Shown: positions 7,962 through 15,528 of the stretch, one piece after another
Layout: each line of letters begins with the position of its first letter
Position numbering within the stretch: the first letter of the stretch is position 1
DNA from: Geminicoccaceae bacterium
GTDB lineage: Bacteria > Pseudomonadota > Alphaproteobacteria > Geminicoccales > Geminicoccaceae
Direction of reading: 5' to 3'
Assembly: GCA_020638465.1 (NCBI GenBank)
Contig: JACKIM010000002.1
Coordinates: 1,302,001-1,366,000 of the forward strand
DNA length: 64,000 nt
Translations under genes and position numbers: made by a program
Notes under the pieces: generated by a model
Told to the model about the DNA's origin: nothing
What the model saw: only the letters and a program-made list of their open reading frames with translations
The model's database searches: none

Positions 7962-8686
7962 GTGTCGGGATCGTCATCGTCTCCCACTCGCCACTGGTGG
8001 CCGAGGGTGCGCATGACATGGTGCGGCAGATGGCAGGCGACCAGGTGCAGGTCGCGTTTACCGGCGGCGATCCCGGTGGCGGGCTCGGCACGGATCCCGG
8101 CCGCATCCTCGAAGCGATCGAGCGGGTGTGGAGCGAGGACGGCGTGGCGGTGTTCGTCGACATGGGCGCCGCCGAGATGAACAGCGAGATGGCCATCGAG
8201 ATGCTGGGCGAGGATCGTGCGGCACGGGTCCGCATCGTCGACGCACCGGTGGTCGAAGGGGCCGTGTTCGGCGGGACGGCGGCGTCAGGCGGTGCCAGTT
8301 TGGAGAAAGTCGTCCAGGAGGCAAGATCCCGCTCGGATGGTGAGGTTGTTTCGCAAACCATTGCCTCATCACCATCATCTTCACTCGACACTATTCGCCG
8401 AGAGGTGACGATTACCCATAAGGTCGGACTGCATGCCCGACCCGCCGTCGCCTTCACCAAACTCGCGAAATCCTTCGATGCCGACATACGCCTGCGCGCC
8501 CTGCCCGACGGGCAGTCCGTGGATGCCGGGAGCATCGTCAAGGTCATGGGCCTGAAATTGAAGACGGGGGCCGTCATCGAGATCGAGGCGCACGGGACGG
8601 ACGCACGGGAGGCCGTCGAAGCCATGGCCGGGCTTGTCGCCCGCGACTTCGACGAACCCGCTCATGATGTGAAGGGCAATGACTGA
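7958..8686 (+). CDS. dhaM: PTS phosphocarrier of dihydroxyacetone kinase (EIIA-Man domain plus HPr domain)
   Basis: 242 residues. Domain 1 (about 1-130) is the mannose-type EIIA fold with the phosphorylatable His in VIVSHSPLVAEG (H9). A Ser-rich linker (about 133-150) leads to domain 2 (about 150-235), an HPr with the active His in KVGLHARPAVAF and the VDAGSIVKVMGL helix. It carries phosphate from enzyme I to the DhaL-bound ADP. E. coli DhaM also ends in an enzyme-I-like domain; here that function is a separate downstream gene, which overlaps the dhaM end by eight bases. Confidence 0.92.
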   Translation: MSVGIVIVSHSPLVAEGAHDMVRQMAGDQVQVAFTGGDPGGGLGTDPGRILEAIERVWSEDGVAVFVDMGAAEMNSEMAIEMLGEDRAARVRIVDAPVVEGAVFGGTAASGGASLEKVVQEARSRSDGEVVSQTIASSPSSSLDTIRREVTITHKVGLHARPAVAFTKLAKSFDADIRLRALPDGQSVDAGSIVKVMGLKLKTGAVIEIEAHGTDAREAVEAMAGLVARDFDEPAHDVKGND

Positions 8687-10286
8687 GGAACATGTCATTC
8701 AGGGGATTTCTGCCTCCGGGGGAATAGCGCGAGGTGTGTTGACGGGCCCGCGGGCGCGGGTCCCGGCACCGACTACGGGCGCCGGGGATGCCGTGCTGCC
8801 GGCTGACCAAGCTGTCGGCGCCATACGCAAGGCGATCGCCGATACACTTGAGCGCTTGCGTGAACTCGCCGGACAGGTCGAGGCCGAAGCCGCGGAAATT
8901 CTTGAATTCCAGATGGCATTTCTGGACGATGACAGCCTGATCGAGGAGGTCATGACGGCAACCGGAGGTTCACCGGCATCGCCGCTGGCCACGTGGCATC
9001 AGGTGATGGAAGCGCAGATCGGGCCGTTCGCCAACGAAGAAGACGCCTATTTCCGCGCGCGAGCCGCCGATCTGCGGGATATGGCACAGTCGGTCGCCGA
9101 TGCCCTCGGTGGCCGCGGTGAAGGCGATCAGACCGGACTGCGGGACGATGCGATCCTGCTTGACGTCGACCTTGCACCCTCGCGGTTCCTGGCTCTCGAC
9201 CGGACGAAAGTGAAGGGTATCGCCCTGCGCGAGGGCAGCGTAACCAGTCATGTGGCCATGCTCGCCCGCAGCCGCGGCCTGCCGATGGCGGTCAGGCTCG
9301 GCGACGGGTTCGAGCCCGGCTGCAAGGCCGTGCTCGACGGCAACAGCGGCCGGCTGGTGCTCGATCCGTCGACGGCGACACTGGCCGCCCTTGCGCGGTC
9401 GCAGGACCGGTATGTTGTCAGTGAGGAGATTTTCCACGGTCCGGCAATGACGTCTGACGGCAGAAGGATCGAAGTGCACATCAATATCGACGATCCGTCG
9501 GCCATTGGCGATGCGACCTGGCGTGCCTGCGACGGGGTCGGGCTGTGCCGGACCGAACTGCTGTTCGATGCCGATGGCGACCTTCCCGACGAGGAGACCC
9601 AGTACCGGCTGTATCGCAGCGTGCTTGAACGGCTTGACGGCAAGCCGGCCATCATCCGCACGCTTGATGTCGGCGGCGACAAGCCGATACGCGCCCTGGG
9701 CCAGCCACACGAGACCAATCCCTTCCTCGGCCTGCGCGGCATCCGCCTCTGCCTCGAAAGGCCGGCGATCTTCGCGGTCCAGTTGCGGGCCCTGCTGCGC
9801 GCGGCAGTGCATGGCGACCTGCGCATCATGTTGCCCATGGTGAGCGTGCAGGAGGAAATCGACCGGACGAACGCTCTTATTGAAGACCTTCTCCAAAAGC
9901 TGAATGATGCCGGGATCGAGGCACGCCGGCCGCCGCTCGGCGTCATGATCGAGACGCCCGCCGCCGCCCTCGTCACCGACCGGTTGCGGGCCGATTTCAT
10001 GTCGATCGGCAGCAACGACCTGACCCAGTACGTGCTGGCCGCCTCGCGCGATGCCAGCGGCGCCGTCGCCCGGCTGCTCGATCCGCGTCATCCGGCCGTA
10101 CTGCGATTGATCGGCGAGGTGGCGGATTCCGGTCGGGCCCGAGGTCTGGAGGTGAGCCTGTGCGGCGACATGGCCTCCGATCCCGCCATGCTGCGCTCCC
10201 TGCTCGCGGCCGGCCTTGGCAAGATCTCCGTGGCCCCCGCCATGCTCGGCCCGGTCAAGCAGGCCATTGCCACGTTCGAGGAGTGA
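8679..10286 (+). CDS. ptsI: PTS enzyme I (phosphoenolpyruvate-protein phosphotransferase) of the dha operon
   Basis: 535 residues, slightly shorter than E. coli enzyme I (575). It autophosphorylates from PEP and charges the HPr domain of DhaM. Visible features are the active His H191 in TSHVAMLARSRGLPMAV, the PEP-binding segments RTLDVGGDKP and FLGLRGIRLCLERP in the C-terminal TIM barrel, and the late VSLCGDMASDP loop with the conserved cysteine. The N-terminal helical HPr-docking region (about 45-145) is present, so it is a complete enzyme I rather than the partial domain fused to some DhaM proteins. It overlaps dhaM by eight bases and is followed by dhaK five bases later. Confidence 0.92.
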   Translation: MTEEHVIQGISASGGIARGVLTGPRARVPAPTTGAGDAVLPADQAVGAIRKAIADTLERLRELAGQVEAEAAEILEFQMAFLDDDSLIEEVMTATGGSPASPLATWHQVMEAQIGPFANEEDAYFRARAADLRDMAQSVADALGGRGEGDQTGLRDDAILLDVDLAPSRFLALDRTKVKGIALREGSVTSHVAMLARSRGLPMAVRLGDGFEPGCKAVLDGNSGRLVLDPSTATLAALARSQDRYVVSEEIFHGPAMTSDGRRIEVHINIDDPSAIGDATWRACDGVGLCRTELLFDADGDLPDEETQYRLYRSVLERLDGKPAIIRTLDVGGDKPIRALGQPHETNPFLGLRGIRLCLERPAIFAVQLRALLRAAVHGDLRIMLPMVSVQEEIDRTNALIEDLLQKLNDAGIEARRPPLGVMIETPAAALVTDRLRADFMSIGSNDLTQYVLAASRDASGAVARLLDPRHPAVLRLIGEVADSGRARGLEVSLCGDMASDPAMLRSLLAAGLGKISVAPAMLGPVKQAIATFEE

Positions 10287-10291
10287 GAGAG

Positions 10292-11278
10292 ATGAAGAAG
10301 CTGATCAACGCCGTCGACGATGTTCTTGCAGAATCGCTGCGCGGCTTCGCCCGGGCCCATGCCGACATCGTCCGGGCTTCGGCCGAACCCGCATTCGTCA
10401 CCCGCGCCGGGAAGACGCCAGCCGGCAAGGTGGCGCTGATCTCGGGCGGCGGTTCCGGCCACGAGCCGATGCATGCGGGACTGGTCGGCAAGGGCATGCT
10501 CGATGCCGCCTGCCCCGGCGCGGTCTTCACCTCGCCCACGCCCGACCAGATGCTGGCGGCGGCCCAGGCGGTCGACAGCGGCGCGGGCGTGCTGTTCATC
10601 GTCAAGAACTACGAAGGCGATGTGATGAACTTCGAGATGGCCGCCGAGATGTACGAGGGCAACCATGCCAGCGTGCTGGTCAATGACGACGTGGCCGTCC
10701 AGGACTCGCTGTTCACCACGGGACGGCGCGGGGTCGCGGGGACGGTCATCGTCGAGAAGATCGCCGGAGCGCTCGCGGAGGAAGGCGCCGACCTCGAAGC
10801 CTGCCGGGCGATGGCCGGGCGGGTGGTCGCGGCGACGCGGTCCATGGGGGTCGCCCTCACCAGCTGCACCGTGCCTGCCGCCGGAACTCCCACATTCGAG
10901 ATAGGTGACAACGAGATTGAAATGGGCGTCGGCATTCATGGCGAGCCCGGACGCAAGCGCATCCCGATGCAACCGGCGGACGAGCTCTGTTCGACCATGC
11001 TCGATGCCATCGCCAGCGACCTCGGTGTCCGGACGGGCGACGAGGTGCTGCTGCTGGTGAACGGCTTCGGCGCCACACCGGCAATGGAACTCTATCTGCT
11101 CCATGATTCGGCAACCCGGTGGCTCGACGAGAAAGGTATCAAGATCGGACGTTCCCTCGTCGGCAACTATTGCACATCGCTGGACATGGCCGGCTGCTCG
11201 ATCACTGTCACCCGCCTCGATGACGAACTCAGGCGCCTGTGGGACGCACCGGTCCACACCGCCGCCATGCGCTGGTAG
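10292..11278 (+). CDS. dhaK: Dihydroxyacetone kinase, substrate-binding subunit
   Basis: 328 residues from ATG 10292, with GAGAGAG just upstream. DhaK binds dihydroxyacetone covalently as a hemiaminal to a histidine. The relevant His is H216 in MGVGIHGEPGRKRI; the second conserved His is H57 in SGGGSGHEPMHAGLVG. PTSPTPDQ-like and NYEGDVMNFEMA segments complete the family signature. It is the last gene of the dha operon, whereas in E. coli dhaK comes first (dhaKLM). Product is dihydroxyacetone phosphate, feeding glycolysis. Related kinases use erythrulose, so the true substrate is not certain. Confidence 0.93.
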   Translation: MKKLINAVDDVLAESLRGFARAHADIVRASAEPAFVTRAGKTPAGKVALISGGGSGHEPMHAGLVGKGMLDAACPGAVFTSPTPDQMLAAAQAVDSGAGVLFIVKNYEGDVMNFEMAAEMYEGNHASVLVNDDVAVQDSLFTTGRRGVAGTVIVEKIAGALAEEGADLEACRAMAGRVVAATRSMGVALTSCTVPAAGTPTFEIGDNEIEMGVGIHGEPGRKRIPMQPADELCSTMLDAIASDLGVRTGDEVLLLVNGFGATPAMELYLLHDSATRWLDEKGIKIGRSLVGNYCTSLDMAGCSITVTRLDDELRRLWDAPVHTAAMRW

Positions 11279-11305
11279 AATATCGCCGTCCGGTCAGGGA
11301 GGGGT

Positions 11306-12406
11306 TCAGCCACCCGAACCGCAGCGGTTGCGGACACGCCGCCAGGCCTCGATGAAGCATTCGATATCCCTGTCACTGGTATCCCAACCGAGACTGACGC
11401 GAATGGTGGAGGAAATGATGGCCTCATCCACGCCCATCGCCTCCAGCACATGCGAACGCGAGACCTTGCCGGATGAACAGGCCGAGCCCGAACTGACGGC
11501 CACACCATCGAGGTCGAGGCTCATCACCTGAATGGCCGACGTCACGCCCGGCATGGCGATCGCACTGGTGTTGGGAATGCGCGGAGCCTGTCGCGCCACG
11601 ATCACCGCCTCGCCTGCCAGCGCGTTCTCAAGCGCGTCCCGCAACTGCCGGATGCGCTCGCGCTCGCGGCTGTCGATGGCGTCGATGGCGGCGGCGAACC
11701 CCATGGCGCCGGCGACATGTTCGGTACCGGAGCGCCGCCGCTGTTCCTGTCCGCCGCCACGCATGTTCGGCGCGATGTCGAGCCCGTCGCGGACGACCAG
11801 CGCTCCCACTCCTTTCGGTCCGCCGATCTTGTGGGCGGAGATGGACAGCATGTCGGCGCCGAGCCCTGACATGTCGACATCCATGCGGCCCAAGGCCTGA
11901 ACCGCATCGACATGCAGCAAGGCATCGTACTCGTGAACGATGGCGGCGAGAGCCTCCATCGGCTGCACCGTTCCAATCTCGTTATTGGCGAGCATGACCG
12001 ATACCAGGGCAGGATGATAACGCTCCATGGCCACGGCCAGATCATCGGGATCGACCAGCCCGTCCCCGTTGCAACCCAGACGGAGGGCGTCACGGGCGTC
12101 GAGAACGGAAGGATGCTCGATCGCCGAGGTCAGGATCGGACCGCCGCCTGCCTGGGCCAGGGCAAGGCCGTTGGCCTCGGTCGCCCCGCTCGTCAGGATC
12201 GTCCCGGCGGATGGGCCGCCCACGGCGCGGGCGATGACCCGGCGGGCCCGTTCGAGCGCCGCCCTTGAGCGCCGCCCGAAGACATGGACCGAACTGGGAT
12301 TACCGACAATTGCCGCCCCTTCCCAATAGGCGGACATCGCTTCGGGACGAAGGGGAGCGCTGGCATTATAATCGAGATAGACCGGATCCCGCCCGGTCCG
12401 GCTCAG
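11306..12406 (-). CDS. Cysteine desulfurase (NifS/IscS-like), probable CTG start
   Basis: 366 residues if begun at CTG 12406. PLP fold type I enzyme that takes sulfur from cysteine. PLP lysine in SISAHKIGGPKGVGAL, active cysteine in VSSGSACSSGKVSRSHVL, and SGATEANGLAL near the cofactor. The first ATG in frame (12337) would delete the conserved VYLDYNASAPLRPEA segment, which is clearly encoded upstream. Between that segment and the nearest in-frame stop there is no ATG, GTG or TTG; the only candidate is CTG 12406, six bases after GGAGG (12413-12417) and overlapping the cysE stop as CTGA. The partner cysE makes the cysteine precursor, so the pair links synthesis and sulfur mobilisation. Confidence 0.85.
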   Translation of the reverse strand: MSRTGRDPVYLDYNASAPLRPEAMSAYWEGAAIVGNPSSVHVFGRRSRAALERARRVIARAVGGPSAGTILTSGATEANGLALAQAGGGPILTSAIEHPSVLDARDALRLGCNGDGLVDPDDLAVAMERYHPALVSVMLANNEIGTVQPMEALAAIVHEYDALLHVDAVQALGRMDVDMSGLGADMLSISAHKIGGPKGVGALVVRDGLDIAPNMRGGGQEQRRRSGTEHVAGAMGFAAAIDAIDSRERERIRQLRDALENALAGEAVIVARQAPRIPNTSAIAMPGVTSAIQVMSLDLDGVAVSSGSACSSGKVSRSHVLEAMGVDEAIISSTIRVSLGWDTSDRDIECFIEAWRRVRNRCGSGG

Positions 12407-13134
12407 TTCCCGCCTCCGATGGCCCGCAGCCGCGCCACCCTCGCGTCATCGCATTCCTCGCCGGCTTTCCCGTCCTCGTCGAGGGGTTCACGCGCCGCCA
12501 GCCTCGACTCCAGTTCGCTCACGCGCTCGCAAAGGCGGTCGATGGCCCGGATGACCGGGTCGCTGGTATCGCCCGGATCGGTCCCGTAGGCCGGAAAGCA
12601 TGGCGTTCCTCCCGTCACCACCCTCGGTCCCGCGGCTCGGGCAGGTATGCCCACCACCGTCGTATCGGGCGGAACCTCCTTGAGCACGACGGCATTGGAG
12701 CCTATCCGGGCGTTCCTGCCGACGGTGAAAGGGCCGAGTACCGCCGCTCCGGCACCGATGACGACGCCGTCCCCGATGGTCGGATGGCGCTTGCCCGGAC
12801 GGAACTTCACCCCGCCGAGCGTCACGCCCTGGTACAGGGTGACGTCGTCGCCGACCTCGGCCGTCTCGCCAATGACGATGCCCATGCCGTGGTCGATGAA
12901 GAAACGCTTGCCGATCGTGGCACCGGGATGGATCTCGATGCCGGTCAGAAAACGACCCACCTGGGAGAGGAAGCGCGCGGTCAGCTTCCAGTTCTTCTGC
13001 CAAAGGAGGTGGGAGAAACGATGGAACAGGGTCGCGTGAAGCCCCGGATAGCAAAGGAGAATCTCGAAGCGCGACCGCGCAGCGGGATCGCGCTCGAAAA
13101 CGGCGTCGACATCGTCCTTCAAACTCTTGAACAT
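12403..13134 (-). CDS. cysE: Serine O-acetyltransferase
   Basis: 243 residues. Acetylates serine with acetyl-CoA, the committed step of cysteine synthesis. The N-terminal helical part (about 1-60) precedes a left-handed beta helix of hexapeptide repeats. FFIDHGMGIVIGETAEVGDD carries the catalytic His, and KRHPTIGDGVVIGAGAAVLG is the second conserved block. The C-terminal tail is longer than in the shortest CysE proteins and ends ARLRAIGGGN. Its stop codon overlaps the downstream desulfurase start, which implies translational coupling. It is divergent from the hydrolase gene at 13381, with 246 bases between them. Confidence 0.92.
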   Translation of the reverse strand: MFKSLKDDVDAVFERDPAARSRFEILLCYPGLHATLFHRFSHLLWQKNWKLTARFLSQVGRFLTGIEIHPGATIGKRFFIDHGMGIVIGETAEVGDDVTLYQGVTLGGVKFRPGKRHPTIGDGVVIGAGAAVLGPFTVGRNARIGSNAVVLKEVPPDTTVVGIPARAAGPRVVTGGTPCFPAYGTDPGDTSDPVIRAIDRLCERVSELESRLAAREPLDEDGKAGEECDDARVARLRAIGGGN

Positions 13135-13380
13135 GCGGCCCTCGATGCGATATGATACAGCTGCTTAGCTTCGCGTTTTTGAACCGGCCTGTTCCCCACA
13201 TGACACATCTTGGTGTGCAATGATGGTCAGGATGGTCGAAAAGCGGTCCTCCATGTCATATAGGGAGGCGAGAAAGCGGGTCAATCATCAAGCGTCACGA
13301 CCGGACATTCCACAAAAGGGCGGTCCCTGCATGGAATGGCGGAACGTGCGCTGCACGCCTTGCGCAGAGAGAGAAAAAAT

Positions 13381-14049
13381 ATGCCTGAGGTCATCTTTCA
13401 GGGGTCGGACGGACGCTTAGAAGGACGTTATATCCATGGCGAGGGTCCGAATGCTCCCCTGGCCATCGTACTGCATCCGCATCCCCAATATGGCGGCACG
13501 ATGAACAACCGCGTGGTGCACGGCATGTTCAGGATGTTCCAGCGCCGGGGTTTCTCCGTGCTGCGCTTCAACTTCCGCGGCGTCGGCCGCAGCCAGGGCG
13601 TGTTCGATCACGGCCAGGGCGAACTGCGCGATGCCGCGGCGGCACTCGACTGGATGCAGAGCCACAATCCCAACAGCAATGTCGCATGGGTGGCGGGTTT
13701 CTCGTTCGGCGCATGGATCGCCATGCAGCTGCTGATGCGCCGGCCCGAGATCCAGGGCTTCATGTGTGCCGGCCTGCCGGCCAACATGTACGACTTCACG
13801 TTTCTTGCGCCCTGCCCGTCATCCGGGCTCATCGTGCATGGCGAGCGCGACTCGGTGACCCCGACGGAATCGGTGGTCAAGCTGGTCAACAAGCTGTCGC
13901 AGCAACGTGGCATCACCATCGACTTCCACCAGATTGAAGGAGCCGACCACGTGTTCGGCAACCAGATGAACGAGCTCGACGCGATCTGCGAGAACTATCT
14001 CGACAGGCGGTTGAAGCCCGCGTCGAACCGCATGGCGGTGGGCCGCTAG
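13381..14049 (+). CDS. Alpha/beta hydrolase
   Basis: 222 residues. The nucleophile elbow is GFSFGAW with S108; the oxyanion region is LHPHPQYGGTMNN (about 31-43); a late Asp (HGERDSVTP) and His (EGADHVFG) complete a plausible triad. The HPHPxYGGxxxN signature marks a bacterial subgroup usually annotated simply as alpha/beta hydrolase or acyl-CoA:carnitine-type esterase; the substrate is unknown. An ATG at 13336 is in frame, but M16 (13381) matches the usual family N-terminus, PEVIFQGSDGRLEGRY. It lies 119 bases upstream of tyrS. Confidence 0.8.
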   Translation: MPEVIFQGSDGRLEGRYIHGEGPNAPLAIVLHPHPQYGGTMNNRVVHGMFRMFQRRGFSVLRFNFRGVGRSQGVFDHGQGELRDAAAALDWMQSHNPNSNVAWVAGFSFGAWIAMQLLMRRPEIQGFMCAGLPANMYDFTFLAPCPSSGLIVHGERDSVTPTESVVKLVNKLSQQRGITIDFHQIEGADHVFGNQMNELDAICENYLDRRLKPASNRMAVGR

Positions 14050-14088
14050 CCCGCCATCGGACCGAGGCCCCGGCTTCTCCCGCTTCCA

Positions 14089-14117
14089 TTGACATAACCA
14101 GACAAGGGAACGTCGAT
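14089..14117 (+). promoter_or_regulatory. Possible tyrS promoter
   Basis: A consensus TTGACA at 14089-14094 is followed 17 bases later by GTCGAT, a poor -10 match. The position, about 50 bases before the tyrS start, is right. The weak -10 keeps this tentative. Confidence 0.25.
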
Positions 14118-14168
14118 CGCGGGCACTTTCCGCTGGCAAGAGACGTTCATCCCGAGAGACAGGCATTC

Positions 14169-15413
14169 ATGGCGTTCAAGTCCGAGCTGCTGCGCACCCT
14201 CGACGAGAGGGGGTTCATCCATCAATGCACCGATTCCGAAGGTCTCGATGCCCGCGCCTGCGAAGGACCGGTCACGGCCTATATCGGTTTCGACTGCACG
14301 GCGAGAAGTCTTCATGTCGGCAGCCTTGTCAGTATCATGATGTTGCGGATCATGCAGCGCACAGGCCATCGTCCCATTGCCCTGGTGGGCGGCGGCACGA
14401 CCAAGGTCGGCGATCCGTCGTTCCGCGACGAGAGCCGGCCACTCCTCACCGACGGGCAGATCGCGACGAACAAGGACGGATTGCTCGAATCCCTGTCGAA
14501 ATACCTCGATTTCAATGGCGGCGGGGCGCTGATGGTCGATAACGACGCATGGCTCGGCCAGTTGAAGTACATCCCGTTCCTGCGGGATTTCGGCACCCAC
14601 TTCACCATCAACCGGATGCTGAGCTTCGACTCGGTCAAGCTGCGCCTTGAACGCGAACAGCCCCTGACCCTGCTCGAATTCAACTACATGGTCATGCAGG
14701 CCTATGACTTCCTCGAACTGGGCCGCCGCCACGACTGCGCCCTGCAGATGGGCGGTTCCGACCAGTGGGGGAATATCGTCAATGGCGTGGAGCTTGGCCG
14801 GCGCATCGACGGCCGGCAGCTCTATGGTCTCACCACGCCGCTGATCACCACCGCTTCCGGCGCGAAAATGGGCAAGACCGCCTCCGGTGCTGTCTGGCTC
14901 AACGCCGACATGCGCTCGCCCTTCGAATACTGGCAGTTCTGGCGCAATACCGAGGACGGCGATGTCGGTCGCTTCCTGCGGCTGTTCACCGACCTGCCGC
15001 TGGACGAGATCGCCCGGCTCGAAGCCCTGGGAGGGGCGGAGATCAACGAGGCGAAGAAGGTTCTCGCCAACGAGACGACAGCATTGTGCCACGGTGCCGA
15101 GGCGGCCGAGGCGGCAGCCGAGGCGGCGCGGTCGGTGTTCGAACAGGGTTCCTCGAATGAGGGACTTCCCACCATCGAGATCGATGCCTCGCGTTTCGCG
15201 GATGGCGGGCTGCCCGTGGTCGAGCTGTTCACGCTGGCCGGGCTGGCCTCCAGCAACGGCGAGGCCCGGCGACTGGTACGCGGCGGCGGTGCGCGTCTCG
15301 ATGACGAGCGTATCGATGACGAGACGATGGTCGTGGGTGCGGCCCGGATCACCGGTGGACAGATCAAGCTTTCCGCCGGAAAGAAGCGGCACGTCATCGT
15401 CAGGCCGGCATGA
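14169..15413 (+). CDS. tyrS: Tyrosyl-tRNA synthetase
   Basis: 414 residues, class I aminoacyl-tRNA synthetase charging tRNA-Tyr. YIGFDCTARSLHVGSL carries the HIGH-like HVGS (about 48), GGTTKVGDPSFRDESR is the typical TyrRS loop, and GAKMGKTASGAVWLN holds the KMSKS-like KMGKT (about 232). The last 65 residues (GLASSNGEARRLVRGGGARLD onward) form the S4-like RNA-binding domain. It is an essential housekeeping gene and is followed closely by glnE on the same strand. Confidence 0.96.
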   Translation: MAFKSELLRTLDERGFIHQCTDSEGLDARACEGPVTAYIGFDCTARSLHVGSLVSIMMLRIMQRTGHRPIALVGGGTTKVGDPSFRDESRPLLTDGQIATNKDGLLESLSKYLDFNGGGALMVDNDAWLGQLKYIPFLRDFGTHFTINRMLSFDSVKLRLEREQPLTLLEFNYMVMQAYDFLELGRRHDCALQMGGSDQWGNIVNGVELGRRIDGRQLYGLTTPLITTASGAKMGKTASGAVWLNADMRSPFEYWQFWRNTEDGDVGRFLRLFTDLPLDEIARLEALGGAEINEAKKVLANETTALCHGAEAAEAAAEAARSVFEQGSSNEGLPTIEIDASRFADGGLPVVELFTLAGLASSNGEARRLVRGGGARLDDERIDDETMVVGAARITGGQIKLSAGKKRHVIVRPA

Positions 15414-15528
15414 ACGGTTCGGTTCCGCGCTCCGGGGCTTGACCGCAAGGCGAGTGCCTCTCCATGATGCCGGAAACTGGATCCGGCCATTGGTCTTGAC
15501 GAGGCGTCCGCTGCATCACCCTGCCCTC

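Noticed and set aside
14887..15528. N-terminal extension of glnE through tyrS
   Set aside because: Out of frame with tyrS, whose S4 domain is encoded there; GlnE similarity begins after 15529.
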